From CAIVVT01 sp963757265 (GTDB lineage Bacteria; Acidobacteriota; Terriglobia; Bryobacterales; Bryobacteraceae): DNA of 64,000 nucleotides. A model generated the notes under the pieces. It ran no database searches. It had not been told where the DNA came from and saw nothing but the letters and a program-made list of their open reading frames with translations. The position numbers were made by a program, and so were the translations under genes. The stretch is taken from contig CAVWRA010000004.1 in NCBI GenBank assembly GCA_963757265.1, positions 372,001 through 436,000 of the forward strand, read 5' to 3'. Shown here piece after piece: positions 8,840 to 18,875 of this stretch (the stretch's first letter is position 1; the number at the start of each line of letters is the position of its first letter).

Positions 8840-10000
8840 ATGAAGGTTCTACTTTACAGCAAGCCCTTCTGGCCGATGGTCGGTGGAGTAGAAACATACG
8901 GCCGTCTTCTGGCGCAGGGACTGGCGCAGGAAAGCAGCTGCGAGGTGACGGTCGCCACTGCGGCACAAGGACCTTCCACTATGCCCGGTGCCGGCGTACG
9001 CATCGTGAGAAGGCCGACTGTGGCGGAATTGTGGAAGATAATCCAGCGAGCGGACGTTGTCTTGTTGGCAGGGCCCGTTTTCGTTCCCCTGGCATTGTCA
9101 CTATTAGCGAAAAAGCGCGTAATCGTAGGGCACCATGGTTACCAGGCTTGCTGTCCCAACGGTATGTTACTGTTCCAGCCGGAACAGTCGGTCTGTCCGG
9201 AGAGATTCCTGAGGGGGCACGTCCGCTCCTGCCTGCGCTGTAACCGGAAGAAAATGGGGCCGCTGCGCAGTGCCGCATGCGTGGCCAGCACAGTTATTCG
9301 GCGCTGGCTGTGTCGCTATTCTGTGGCAAATATCTGTGTGAGCGGACATCTGGCGCTGAGAGTACGCCTGCCGAATAGCTGCGTAATCTATCATGGGCTG
9401 CCACCCAACGATAATGTCGGACATCCTGTGTCGGCCGCCGAAAGCGCAGAAAAAACGGTCTTTGCCTACGTCGGCCGCATCGTCTCTGAAAAGGGCCTGC
9501 CCTTGCTGCTGGAGGCGGCATCCATTCTGAAAAGAGAGGGCAGGGAATTCAAAGTGCGCATCGTCGGCGACGGCCCTGATCGGGCAAAGCTCGAACGCTT
9601 GGCGCATGAGCTAGGCCTAAGTGACAGGCTCATAGTAACAGGCTTTCTCGACACAGAGGGCCTTCGCTTGTCGTTGGAGGACGTCAAAGCAGTAGTGATG
9701 CCCTCTGTGTGGGAGGAAACAGCAGGCCTTGCAGCCATGGAACAGATGATGAGAGGGTGCATAGTGATCGCTTCCGATATAGGTGGACTCAGCGAGCTAA
9801 TTGGAACATCCGGTCTGAAATTCCAGCCCAACGACGTCGCAGGCTTGGCTAGTCGATTGCGGCAAGTCCTCGATAATACCTGTTTTCTTACACGAGTGGC
9901 AATACAAGCTGGCGACAGAGCAGCGCAGAAATTCCGGCATGAACAAATGGTGAACAACTACCTGCAGGTTTTACAAGAGGTAGCAAACGACGTGTCCTAA
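8840..10000 (+). CDS. Glycosyltransferase family 4
   Basis: A 386-aa GT-B enzyme. The glycine-rich N-terminal loop WPMVGGVETY (11-20) binds the acceptor side. The second domain starts near YVGRIVSEKG (210-219) and has PSVWEETAGLAAME with the E-x7-E donor motif (E293, E301). An unusual Cys cluster (C104, C105, C119, C131, C134) in the first domain, in a CPNGML...CPERFLRGH...CLRC pattern, may bind a metal; this is inference. I chose ATG 8840 (MKVLLYSK) because it opens the first beta strand; the frame is open to 8801. Composition is more A+T-rich than the flanks. Confidence 0.85.
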   Translation: MKVLLYSKPFWPMVGGVETYGRLLAQGLAQESSCEVTVATAAQGPSTMPGAGVRIVRRPTVAELWKIIQRADVVLLAGPVFVPLALSLLAKKRVIVGHHGYQACCPNGMLLFQPEQSVCPERFLRGHVRSCLRCNRKKMGPLRSAACVASTVIRRWLCRYSVANICVSGHLALRVRLPNSCVIYHGLPPNDNVGHPVSAAESAEKTVFAYVGRIVSEKGLPLLLEAASILKREGREFKVRIVGDGPDRAKLERLAHELGLSDRLIVTGFLDTEGLRLSLEDVKAVVMPSVWEETAGLAAMEQMMRGCIVIASDIGGLSELIGTSGLKFQPNDVAGLASRLRQVLDNTCFLTRVAIQAGDRAAQKFRHEQMVNNYLQVLQEVANDVS

Positions 10001-10113
10001 AACAGTGTGACTTGAAATAGTTGCCGGCCAAAAACCTTCGGCAAGCTTACGACCGCACAAAGCCGTCATAATCACCCGCATCTGCCAGTTTTAGTAAGAG
10101 TTCAATTGAGCAA

Positions 10114-11073
10114 ATGCCGACGGTTTCCATTCTAATAGCCAGCTTCCAACGACCGCTTGAATTAACGAAATGCCTGCAGGGCATCACGAAGCAGACAACT
10201 GCGCCAAACGAAATCATCGTAATCTGGCAACGGGACGACTCGGCGACACGCGATGCCGCTCTACGCTTCTTACCGCAATTCGAAAGAAGACTAATACTGG
10301 TGCACTGCCCCACAGCAGGAATTGTGCCTGCTGAAAACGAAGGGCTTGCGCATGCCAGCGGAGAAATCGTCTTGCTCATTGATGACGACGCCGTCCCGCC
10401 AGACGACTGGCTCGCAAAGCACCTGCGACACTACGATGATAAGACCATTGGCGCTGTTGGGGGACCTGCAATCAACCATTATCAAAGCGGGGAGCCATTT
10501 CCAGTGCGACGAGTCCGCCATGTTGGTCAACTGACATGGTACGGCAAGTTCATCGCGAATTTAAGCGACAGCGTACTCAATCGCGGTAAATGCTCAGTAG
10601 TGTCTGTAGATGGCCTCGCAGGTGCTAATATGAGCCTTAGACGCGCAGCCTTTACTAAGTTTGACACTAGGCTGCGGAATTATTGGCAGTTTTTTGAGCT
10701 TGAAGCATGCCAGCAAATCAAAACAAATGGTTTAAACATTCTATTTGATTTTGAAAATCCAGTTTTCCACTATCCCGCGTCCAACAACAAAGTGTACGAT
10801 GGCACTCGAGATGGAAATCTGACTCAAAAGTTCTTCAACGCAGCCTACAACCACGCCTACATTCTCTCAAAGTATACGTGCGGCGCCCGACGCTACATTC
10901 GGATTATCTACTTGTTCTTGCTTGGTTCTGTTCCGTTCCCGGGATTAGTTAAGTACCCACTCTCGGCTTTGCGCTACGGCCGCCCCGCCCGAGAGTTTAG
11001 GATTATGCTCGGAACGTTAGCAGCGAACCGGGAAGGATGGCAGGATGGTCGGGATGCACCTCAAGTACCCTAA
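10114..11073 (+). CDS. Glycosyltransferase family 2
   Basis: A 319-aa GT-A enzyme: VSILIASFQRPLELTKCLQG at the N-terminus, VLLIDDDAVPPDDW with the DDD metal triad (90-92), and a conserved GANMSLRRAAF acceptor segment. The C-terminus has a hydrophobic helix (IRIIYLFLLGSVPFPGLV), suggesting membrane association. It lies in the same direction as the neighbouring transferases in the low-GC part of the polysaccharide cluster. Confidence 0.87.
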   Translation: MPTVSILIASFQRPLELTKCLQGITKQTTAPNEIIVIWQRDDSATRDAALRFLPQFERRLILVHCPTAGIVPAENEGLAHASGEIVLLIDDDAVPPDDWLAKHLRHYDDKTIGAVGGPAINHYQSGEPFPVRRVRHVGQLTWYGKFIANLSDSVLNRGKCSVVSVDGLAGANMSLRRAAFTKFDTRLRNYWQFFELEACQQIKTNGLNILFDFENPVFHYPASNNKVYDGTRDGNLTQKFFNAAYNHAYILSKYTCGARRYIRIIYLFLLGSVPFPGLVKYPLSALRYGRPAREFRIMLGTLAANREGWQDGRDAPQVP

Positions 11074-11216
11074 TATCACGGCAATTTACAGCTAATACTA
11101 ACATACATAAATTGTTAAATGCCCTCATGTTAACTCACCGACATATCACATATTGTCAACCTCTAATATTGAATTGAATAAAACTTATTCTATTGCTGAA
11201 AGCCAAACATAAACTT

Positions 11217-12593
11217 ATGTCGATCCATGAGCGTGACCACAGAGTCAATAGAATAGAAAGCTATTGGCTTTTAGGAATATTAAGTGCGGTTGTCTGCGAG
11301 GGGGCGCTAAGGAAATGGGTGTTGCCTGGGGGGCTGCATCCTGTCGCATTTTTCTCGAAAGACATAGTCGGCTTAGCTTATATTTGTTATCATGATAACA
11401 GGACTGGAAGTGACAAATCAGTCCTGTTAAAGCTTTTCAGCTATATCTCTGCAATTTTGCTATTTCTCAGTTTCGTACAGGGGCTGGGCGGCATTTGGCA
11501 GTCAGCTATAATCACATATAAAAATATCTTTTTGTGGCCGTTAATTGCGGCCAACATAAGCTTCAACACAAAAAAACAAACATGGCAATTTATTGCGATA
11601 GCAATAGCTTTCATCACGCTGGGAATGTTCGTACTCGGAGGCAAGCAATTTTTAAGTCCAGCGTCCGCATCGATTAACCAATACGCATGGACGGTAGCTG
11701 GTCTTGATTCAGCAGTAGCGACCTTCGGTGGCATTACAGGTGTGCGGGCCACGGGAACTTTCTCTTACATTTCTGGCATGTCCGAATTCGCAGTGTTTAG
11801 CTTTATTATCTGCTTGTATGGGTTATTGAATAAAACCAAACTCAGACAAAAAGTTTTACTAATTGGTGGATGCTCAGCGGCGATAGGTTGCGGAGTGGAG
11901 TCAGGTTCGAGGGCATCCATTGTGCTAATTCTATTCGTCGGAATAATAACACTTGTTGTTAATCTTTCTCGGATAAAAACAATCGTGTGCATCGTATTGT
12001 TCTTTATACTAAGTGTAATTTTTGCATCGATAACACTCGACAAGCAAGCAAAGGAGCAATACTTAAAGCGATGGACGCTTGATCCCGATGAAACTCTGAG
12101 GCGATTCACGAACGAGGGGTTGCGCGGCAACTATTGGGATATGGTCAGCTCGAACCCGACCGGAGTCGGCCTAGGGCAGGGGAATGGGTATGCCGTATTT
12201 ACAACCTCGCAACAAAATCGGTCGCTAGAGACGAACTCGTATGAGGACGGGGCAAGCATGGCCATTTATGAGGCAGGGGTGCTTGGTGTCATTGCATTTT
12301 GCTTGGTGCCCAGCGTTCTTGGGATCAAGGTGTTGGCCGCGCTGACCTCTAAAAATGCCTCGGTTAGAGTTATAACTGGAATGTTTGGGGTGGTTCCTCT
12401 GGTTTGCCTTATGGCCGGCGTATGGCATGACCACAATAACACGGCCTTCACTTGGTTGCAAATAGCTATTTGGTCATGCCTGAGCGAAGAGGTACTACGT
12501 CGAGGTAATCGTATTAGCAGTATTGTGGCGCATGAAATGGGGAAGATTGCAAAAGGATGTCCTCGTGAAACCGAGACGTTGATCGTGCGATGA
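11217..12593 (+). CDS. O-antigen polymerase / ligase-like membrane protein (Wzy/WaaL type)
   Basis: About 458 aa with some ten to twelve hydrophobic helices and a large periplasmic loop holding NYWDMVSSNPTGVGLGQGNG, similar to the P-x-G-x-G-x-G segment of Wzy_C proteins. The likely role is polymerising repeat units of the polysaccharide in the periplasm. The start is ATG 11217 (MSIHERDH); a TTG at 11193 is possible. Of all genes in the window this one is the most A+T-rich, with many AAA, ATA and TTA codons absent from the flanks, which suggests horizontal acquisition. No Wzx flippase or Wzz chain-length regulator is in the window. Confidence 0.78.
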   Translation: MSIHERDHRVNRIESYWLLGILSAVVCEGALRKWVLPGGLHPVAFFSKDIVGLAYICYHDNRTGSDKSVLLKLFSYISAILLFLSFVQGLGGIWQSAIITYKNIFLWPLIAANISFNTKKQTWQFIAIAIAFITLGMFVLGGKQFLSPASASINQYAWTVAGLDSAVATFGGITGVRATGTFSYISGMSEFAVFSFIICLYGLLNKTKLRQKVLLIGGCSAAIGCGVESGSRASIVLILFVGIITLVVNLSRIKTIVCIVLFFILSVIFASITLDKQAKEQYLKRWTLDPDETLRRFTNEGLRGNYWDMVSSNPTGVGLGQGNGYAVFTTSQQNRSLETNSYEDGASMAIYEAGVLGVIAFCLVPSVLGIKVLAALTSKNASVRVITGMFGVVPLVCLMAGVWHDHNNTAFTWLQIAIWSCLSEEVLRRGNRISSIVAHEMGKIAKGCPRETETLIVR

Positions 12594-12688
12594 TGAGGGT
12601 AATGTGTTTTGCTGCGAGCGGTAAACAATTGAGGTCGTGACCAAAACCGAAGTTTTGCCGAGCATGCTGTATTGTGCGCAGTACAATT

Positions 12689-13906
12689 ATGCAAATAGTA
12701 GTTAGTCATCCCTTCGGCAATCCTAATGTTTACGAAGCCGCATTGGCGTTTTATGAACGCCAGTCTCTGCTGGAATTTCACACGTGCATTTTTAGTAAGC
12801 GACGGATTGCTTATAGGAACTTTTCGGAGATCAATGGTGCTAACGTTTTAACGCATCCAGCTAGAGAGATTGTTAGAATAGGGTCCTCTTACCTGCCCAG
12901 TTGGGGCTTTGATGGTCGCCGGCAGAGTAGTATAGATTGGGTAACCAAGCACTTCGATAAGACAGTGGCACGGTGTTTCAACAAAGAATCAAATGTTGTG
13001 TATTGTTATGAGGATTCTGCCTTGGCGACATTTAGTGCGGCTCAGCGGTTTGGTGTCCGCAAAGTGTACGAACTGCCCATAGGATACCATGATGAGGCGC
13101 GGGCAGTCGCGCAAGAAGAAGTTGATCGCGATAAAAGCCTCCTGCCCTTTTGGTTGTCGCTGCACGAGAATATAGAGAAGTTAAATCGAAAAACGGCGGA
13201 AGTTAGGTCAGCAGATCACGTCATTTGCGCGAGTACGTACTGTCGAACTTCCATTATCAAGCATGTAAATATTGACTGTGAAATTTCCGTTATACCTTAT
13301 GGCTGCAATGTTTTGTGGGAGCCTAAGAAATGGAATGTTAAGGATATATCTGGACCGCTGAAAGTCGTTTTTGTGGGGCGCCTCGATCCTAGAAAAGGCC
13401 TTCATTATTTGTTTGAGGCATTGGAAAGGCTGACGCCCAGTAGTTATGAGTTAACAATTGCTGGTCGATGGGTGTCTGGATATAGAGATTGGCTCTTAAA
13501 ACGCCGCCGCGTGGTGTTTGCTGACTTAGGACAAATTCGCGGTGGTCAGTTGCTTAGTGTTTTGCGGGATAGCCACCTATTAGTTTTGCCGTCACTTTTT
13601 GAGGGATTTGGTTTGGTAATATTAGAAGCTATGGCGTGTGGCATTCCTGTTCTGGGAACTGAACGTACTGGTGCGCCAGATGTTATTGAGAATGGAAAAC
13701 AGGGATTTTGTGTAAGAGCGGGTTGCAGCGAAGACATTGTGCAGGTATTAAATATGATTATGGATAACAGGGAAATGTTAATAAACATGGGGGAAGAGGC
13801 AAGAAGGAGAGCGCTGGTTTTGAGTTGGAGAAGGTATCGGCAGCGGCTGGCGGCAGTAGTGATGGGAGAGCCATGTGATGAAACGTGTGGAAGTTCTTGT
13901 GAATGA
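12689..13906 (+). CDS. Glycosyltransferase family 4
   Basis: A 405-aa GT-B enzyme. The donor domain is clear: VVFVGRLDPRKGLHYLFEAL (226-245), then LPSLFEGFGLVILEAMACG with E305 and E313 as the E-x7-E pair, then GAPDVIENG. The first domain is divergent, as usual for the acceptor-binding half (YCYEDSALATF, YELPIGYHDEA). ATG 12689 opens the first strand; a GTG at 12674 is in frame. It is A+T-rich compared with the flanks. Confidence 0.87.
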   Translation: MQIVVSHPFGNPNVYEAALAFYERQSLLEFHTCIFSKRRIAYRNFSEINGANVLTHPAREIVRIGSSYLPSWGFDGRRQSSIDWVTKHFDKTVARCFNKESNVVYCYEDSALATFSAAQRFGVRKVYELPIGYHDEARAVAQEEVDRDKSLLPFWLSLHENIEKLNRKTAEVRSADHVICASTYCRTSIIKHVNIDCEISVIPYGCNVLWEPKKWNVKDISGPLKVVFVGRLDPRKGLHYLFEALERLTPSSYELTIAGRWVSGYRDWLLKRRRVVFADLGQIRGGQLLSVLRDSHLLVLPSLFEGFGLVILEAMACGIPVLGTERTGAPDVIENGKQGFCVRAGCSEDIVQVLNMIMDNREMLINMGEEARRRALVLSWRRYRQRLAAVVMGEPCDETCGSSCE

Positions 13907-14060
13907 GGTCGGAGTGGAGTTGGAATGTTGTGTTGGATTGTGTTTAGAGAGGTTCGTGCATTTGATGGTCAAAAAGTGTTGGGGGAGTTATAATTAGTGG
14001 TCGATCGTTGATTGGGAATGGTTAAGTGTAACTAGAAACAGGGCGTGTGAGGCTGCTAGA

Positions 14061-15182
14061 TTGAAAAAAGGGGGGCGCGTCGTCCTGTTAGGGCCGGATC
14101 CGGCCAATGGGAGTTATAGCACGTTTCGTTATTTCTGTACGTGCTCCGAAGAGTTAGGTGTCCTTGTAAAAGATGCTGTTATTGAGACCACGAGTCCGGC
14201 TGGAGAGGTTTGGGAAATTTCGCCTTCGGAATCTCGAGCTAGAGTGTGGGCGCGGAATTATGTCGCGTGGCCAAGCAGACTTAGGGGGATCGAGGGTGAC
14301 GTATATCACATCGTGGATCAGGGTCTGGCATTGTACGGGCGAATGCTTAAAGCGGGTTCCCGGCTGGTTACTGTGCATGACTTGATAAGTTACATGACCT
14401 ATTTACGGGAGTTGCCGTTCGCTCCCTTGTCGTGGCGTCGCAAGATTTGGGTGCTGGGATGTATGAGGCAGATCGTAACGGCTGACCATGTGTTTGCGAT
14501 ATCGGAGTGTACCGCGTCGGCGTTGATGAAATACTCGGGACTGCCGTCCGATAGAATCACGGTTACTCCGAATTGCGCGCATCGGGTATTTCGTTTGTGC
14601 TCTTCTCGCGAGACATTCGCGGCCCGTGCAAGGCTATTCGGGGACAGAGAGGTTGTGATCCTCTGCGTGGGGAGTAATGGGGAATATAAAAATCGTATAA
14701 GTGCGTTGCGTGCGTTTGGAGTGTTGAGAAAACGATTTCGCGATGCTCATTTTCATATAGTCGGCGGATTGGGCACTAGTGTTGAAATGGTATTGATTAA
14801 GGAACTTGAGGTCGAAGGCAGTGTACATTATTGGGGATCATTACCTGTGGAGGAATTAGTTTATTTTTACAATGCAGCCGATGCTCTCATATTTCCGTCG
14901 ATTTACGAGGGATTTGGACTTCCTCCTCTGGAGGCGATGAAGTGCGGGTGTCCGGTGGTTGCCACGGCTTGCGGCTCCTTGAAAGAGGTCGTTGGTGAGG
15001 CGGCGTTGATTGTGGATGATCCACTCGGGTACGCGCAGATGGCACAGTACCTTGAGGATGTGATAAGAGATGGGGCGCTGCGGAGGGATCTTCGCAACCT
15101 TGGACTGCTGCAGGCGAGCAAGTTCAGCGTGAGGAGGAGCATGGAGGGTATTGCCGAGGTTTACGAGAGGTTTCTGGTGTGA
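14061..15182 (+). CDS. Glycosyltransferase family 4
   Basis: A 373-aa GT-B enzyme starting at TTG 14061, with GAGG 8 nt upstream. The donor domain begins near LCVGSNGEYKN (201-211), and the E-x7-E motif lies in PSIYEGFGLPPLEAMKCG (E283, E291). This resembles WbaZ / mannosyltransferase-B type enzymes. Its TGA stop overlaps the GTG start of the next transferase by 4 nt (15179-15182), so the two are translationally coupled. Confidence 0.87.
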   Translation: MKKGGRVVLLGPDPANGSYSTFRYFCTCSEELGVLVKDAVIETTSPAGEVWEISPSESRARVWARNYVAWPSRLRGIEGDVYHIVDQGLALYGRMLKAGSRLVTVHDLISYMTYLRELPFAPLSWRRKIWVLGCMRQIVTADHVFAISECTASALMKYSGLPSDRITVTPNCAHRVFRLCSSRETFAARARLFGDREVVILCVGSNGEYKNRISALRAFGVLRKRFRDAHFHIVGGLGTSVEMVLIKELEVEGSVHYWGSLPVEELVYFYNAADALIFPSIYEGFGLPPLEAMKCGCPVVATACGSLKEVVGEAALIVDDPLGYAQMAQYLEDVIRDGALRRDLRNLGLLQASKFSVRRSMEGIAEVYERFLV

Positions 15183-16351
15183 GAATACTGCACGTGCTCC
15201 ACTTGCTTGATCAGAGGTCGGGAGGCCCGGTACGCACCGTGCTGGAGCTTTCAGATTCCTGGTCAACTCAAGGAATGGAGTGCGAGGCCGTCGGACTCGG
15301 TAAGACTGATATTCCGGACATTCCGATTCAGGATTTTGCGATTCATTCTTGTCGAATCTCGTCCCCGCAGTCATATTTGTATTCACCGGATTTACGAATG
15401 TGGTTACGTGAGAACGTGCAGAGGTTTGATGGAGTGGTCCTTCATGGGATGTGGTTATACCCTAATTTAGCGGGCGCGCAGGAGTGTCTTCGTGCGTGCG
15501 TTCCCTATGTCTGTCTCCCGCATGGCATGTTGGAGCCTTGGGCGGTGAGAGGCCAAGGGTGGTTGAAGTACTTGAAAAAATATTTGTATTGGCATGTAAA
15601 CGAGAAACGTATTTTTGGCAATTCTGAGTGCGTCGTCTTCACGACAAAGAGAGAATATGAATTGGGAAAAACCGTTTTTCCATTTCCACTATTGAGCACT
15701 GTGCTACCGCCTTTCGGAGTTCGTGGTCTGGCGACACGGGTGCCAAGACCGCTCAATATCCCCATTCAAAAAGCAACTGAGTCCAAATACGCACTTTTTC
15801 TCGGTCGGCTTCATTATAAGAAAAATGTTGATTTCCTGCTCCGAGCCTGGGCCCAGGCAGGAGTGCAGCGAAACTTCCGACTTGTGGTTGCAGGCCCAGC
15901 ACAGGATAACTATTTGAGGGAACTAAGAGAATTATCCAAACACCTTAAGATAAGTGATGAGGTATTCTTTTTAGACTTTGTCTCAGGAAAGGACAAATTG
16001 TATTTGCTTCAGAATGCACAGTGGTTGTTACTGCCCTCAAAGCAGGAGAGCTTTGGCATCATAGTATTGGAGGCATTACAAAACGGTTGTCCTGTGGCGA
16101 TTTCTGATGAGGTCTTTCTGGCGGATGAATTGAAAAATCATGCTGTGATATTGAAACTGAACCTCGAAGATTGGGTTTGCTTTTTTAGCGCCGATATGAT
16201 GAACGAAGAGCTTCGCCGCAATTATATTGAAAGTGGCCGATCGTTCTTGTTAAAGAATTATGAAATACGACGAATCGCCAAGCTGTGGAACGCCTTTTTG
16301 ATGTCGTTGTTTTCCCTAAGGCGACATGCCGGGAAAGTAGTAACATCTTAG
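15179..16351 (+). CDS. Glycosyltransferase family 4
   Basis: A 390-aa GT-B enzyme starting at GTG within the stop of the previous gene. It has the N-terminal VLHLLDQRSGGPVRTVLELS, a HGMWLYPNLAGAQ and LPHGMLEPWAVRGQGWLK acceptor-side signature common in colanic-acid-type transferases, then ALFLGRLHYKKNVDFLLRAW and the LPSKQESFGIIVLEALQNG donor motif. It is coupled to the gene at 14061. It is the last gene of the A+T-rich block. Confidence 0.87.
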   Translation: MRILHVLHLLDQRSGGPVRTVLELSDSWSTQGMECEAVGLGKTDIPDIPIQDFAIHSCRISSPQSYLYSPDLRMWLRENVQRFDGVVLHGMWLYPNLAGAQECLRACVPYVCLPHGMLEPWAVRGQGWLKYLKKYLYWHVNEKRIFGNSECVVFTTKREYELGKTVFPFPLLSTVLPPFGVRGLATRVPRPLNIPIQKATESKYALFLGRLHYKKNVDFLLRAWAQAGVQRNFRLVVAGPAQDNYLRELRELSKHLKISDEVFFLDFVSGKDKLYLLQNAQWLLLPSKQESFGIIVLEALQNGCPVAISDEVFLADELKNHAVILKLNLEDWVCFFSADMMNEELRRNYIESGRSFLLKNYEIRRIAKLWNAFLMSLFSLRRHAGKVVTS

Positions 16352-16637
16352 GGGATGGTGTGCCCAATTGATCGATGCGCATCGCAGCCGTGCACCTGTG
16401 GGACAGCCACTTTTCAGTGTGAGTTCCTGGATTTGAGGACGAAGGAACAAGCCTGGTAAGCTTCGCGCAGCCTCAGCTTAGCCCTTCGACGCTACTCAGT
16501 GATGGTGTGCGACACGTGCCAACGAGAGGCGAGACTTGGGATGACGGGTGGGGCCGCGACGAGTGATTTGGACGCTGCGTGGGAACTGTTGCTGTCGCAG
16601 GCATCCGGCGGGATTGAGTGGTCGTCAAGAAAGCACG

Positions 16638-17210
16638 ATGGGCAGCCGTGGCGAAGTGAATTTATCCGCTTTCCGTGGTGGCGAGTTTAATCGCGGCCGG
16701 CCGCGATGGATAGAGGCTGCGTGGCTCTGTTTTCAGGGTGTGCTGTTCAGCACCTGGCTCCCTGGCTCACGCTGGCGGGTCGGATTGTTGCGTTTGTTCG
16801 GTGCGCACATTGGCCAGGGCGTTGTCATCAAGCCGGGCGTCCGCGTGAAGTTCCCATGGCGGTTGAGAATCGGAGATCACTCCTGGATCGGAGAGAGCGC
16901 CTGGCTCGACGATCTGTGTGAGATTTCGATCGGATTGAACTGTTGTGTATCGCAAGGCGCGTACCTTTGCACCGGGAACCACGATTGGACTGACCCTTTT
17001 TTCGGGCTGATCCTGAAACCGATTGTCCTGTGCGACGGATCCTGGGTGGGCGCACATGCTGTCGTCTGCCCGGGCGTGACTCTCGGTGAACAGGCGGTGG
17101 CCGCGGCCGGAAGTGTGGTCACCAAGGACATCCCGGCGTTTGAGATTCACGCCGGCAATCCGGCGGCGTTTACCCGGCGGCGCATCCTGCGACCCGCGCC
17201 ACAGCCGTGA
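16638..17210 (+). CDS. WcaF-like hexapeptide-repeat acetyltransferase
   Basis: About 190 aa forming a left-handed beta-helix acyltransferase that would acetylate a sugar of the polysaccharide. The hexapeptide turns are visible from IGQGVVIKPGVRVKFPWRL to SWVGAHAVVCPGVTLGEQAV. The loop CTGNHDWTDPFF holds the catalytic His typical of the WcaF / LbH-MAT-like subfamily, and the end GSVVTKDIPAFEIHAGNPA is diagnostic. I chose ATG 16638 (MGSRGEVNLS); the frame is open to 16548 but that extension has no family features. GC returns to the flanking level here. Confidence 0.87.
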   Translation: MGSRGEVNLSAFRGGEFNRGRPRWIEAAWLCFQGVLFSTWLPGSRWRVGLLRLFGAHIGQGVVIKPGVRVKFPWRLRIGDHSWIGESAWLDDLCEISIGLNCCVSQGAYLCTGNHDWTDPFFGLILKPIVLCDGSWVGAHAVVCPGVTLGEQAVAAAGSVVTKDIPAFEIHAGNPAAFTRRRILRPAPQP

Positions 17211-17377
17211 TTGGGAAATGCGCTTCAGATCCCCCCTCGGCCGGCGATTCCCCGGCGGCGGGCACACGGCGCTGAACCATGCTCGTGATGCGCACAGCGC
17301 CTGCGATCCGGGCCGCGGAAATGTGCGCTGTGGATCGAATCGGCGTTGCGCATGGCCCGGGAACAGAGTAGAAGAGT

Positions 17378-18640
17378 TTGCCTGAAGCACTGATCCTGTA
17401 TCACTACCTGTATCCGGACGACGTCGCCAGCGCGGTTCACATGAGCGAACTGTGCGCTGGCCTGGTGCAACGCGGTTGGGATGTAACGGCTATGCCCTGC
17501 GGTCGCGGGTGCCGCGATGAGTCCAAATCATATCCCAGCAAAAGTGTTTGGAACGGAGTTACCATCCAGCGTGTGTGGAGGCCGCGGTTCCGCCAGGCTT
17601 CCACGCCCGGGCGGCTTCTCAATGCCGCCTGGATGGTCGCCCGATGGAGCCTGTCCGCGTGGAATCCCCGCCGCCATCGGGATGTCGTTCTAATCGGCAC
17701 CGATCCCGTTCTGAGCATTTTCGTGGCGCCCTTCTGGCGCTTCTTCCGGCCAAAAACCAAAATCGCGCTTTGGTGTTTCGACCTCTATCCCGAGGCGGCC
17801 TACGCCGAGGGCGCGTTGCGGAGGGTTGGCTTGGCGGCCTCCGTGCTGCGGTTCCTGCTCATTCGGGCTTATTCTTCCTGCGACCTGATCGTGGACATCG
17901 GCGAGTGTGCGCGCTCGCTACTGGAAACGTACCGGTCGCCGGCGCGCGCCGTGACCCTCGTTCCCTGGGCGCTCTGCGAGCCGGCTGCTTTGCCGGCTTC
18001 CGCGCCGGCCGAGCGCACGGCGATCTTCGGCGATGCCCGCCTGGCCCTGCTTTATTCCGGCAATTTCGGACGCGCTCACAGCCTCGATGATCTTCTCGAT
18101 CTGGCCCGCCGGTTGCGCGGCCGCGGCGTCCACCTCGCATTCTCCATTCGAGGCAACCGCGCGGACTGGGTTCGCGCTGCGCTCACCGCGGCGGACGTGA
18201 ACGTCAGCGTGGTAGAGTTCGCGGCTCCCGCCGAACTGGATTCCCGCCTGGCCTCAGCCGACATTCACGTGGTCACCCTGCGCCAGCAATGGACCGGCAC
18301 TGTCGTCCCCTCGAAGTTTTTCGCCGCGCTCGCCGCCGGCCGGCCGGTGCTCTTCTGTGGCAGCCCGCAATCCTCCATCGCCGCTTGTATCGAGGAGTTC
18401 GGACTGGGCTGGGTACTGGCGCCCGGAGACGCGCCCCGGATCGCGGAAGTCCTGGTCCGGCTTCTGGAAACGCCCGCGGAATTGCGCCGGATGCAGGAAC
18501 ATTGCTTCCGCACCTATCAGGAGCGATTCGCCCGGCGAATCACCCTCGACCGTTGGGACGATGAACTCCGGGGGTTGCTCGGCCCTCCGCGCACTGGCCT
18601 GCACTCCCAATCACACGCAGCGAACGGCGAGGGCGGCTGA
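17378..18640 (+). CDS. Glycosyltransferase family 4 (WcaI-like)
   Basis: A 420-aa GT-B enzyme beginning at TTG 17378 with GAAGAG just upstream. Features are ILYHYLYPDDVASAVHMSEL at the N-terminus, LWCFDLYPEAAYAEGAL, LALLYSGNFGRAHSLDDLLD opening the donor domain, and VVPSKFFAALAAGRPVLF. This set is typical of WcaI / fucosyltransferase-like enzymes. It lies 167 nt after the acetyltransferase in the same direction. Confidence 0.85.
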   Translation: MPEALILYHYLYPDDVASAVHMSELCAGLVQRGWDVTAMPCGRGCRDESKSYPSKSVWNGVTIQRVWRPRFRQASTPGRLLNAAWMVARWSLSAWNPRRHRDVVLIGTDPVLSIFVAPFWRFFRPKTKIALWCFDLYPEAAYAEGALRRVGLAASVLRFLLIRAYSSCDLIVDIGECARSLLETYRSPARAVTLVPWALCEPAALPASAPAERTAIFGDARLALLYSGNFGRAHSLDDLLDLARRLRGRGVHLAFSIRGNRADWVRAALTAADVNVSVVEFAAPAELDSRLASADIHVVTLRQQWTGTVVPSKFFAALAAGRPVLFCGSPQSSIAACIEEFGLGWVLAPGDAPRIAEVLVRLLETPAELRRMQEHCFRTYQERFARRITLDRWDDELRGLLGPPRTGLHSQSHAANGEGG

Positions 18641-18875
18641 TTCGCGACAGCGCACCTCGCGGATTTGACTTTCGAGGCCCAACGATCGGTATCGCCGGCC
18701 GCCGTCGATCATACTGGATGGATGCGCGGCTATGGCCCATGTGACGCTCTGCCTGAGTGCGGCTCCGATCGGGAAACCCGGCCTTGTCGCGCCCCCATCG
18801 GCCTGCGCCTCGACAGGCGCGTGGCTGCATCGTGCAGACGAATCGACGACGGCCGTTACTCCCTGACCAATCAAC

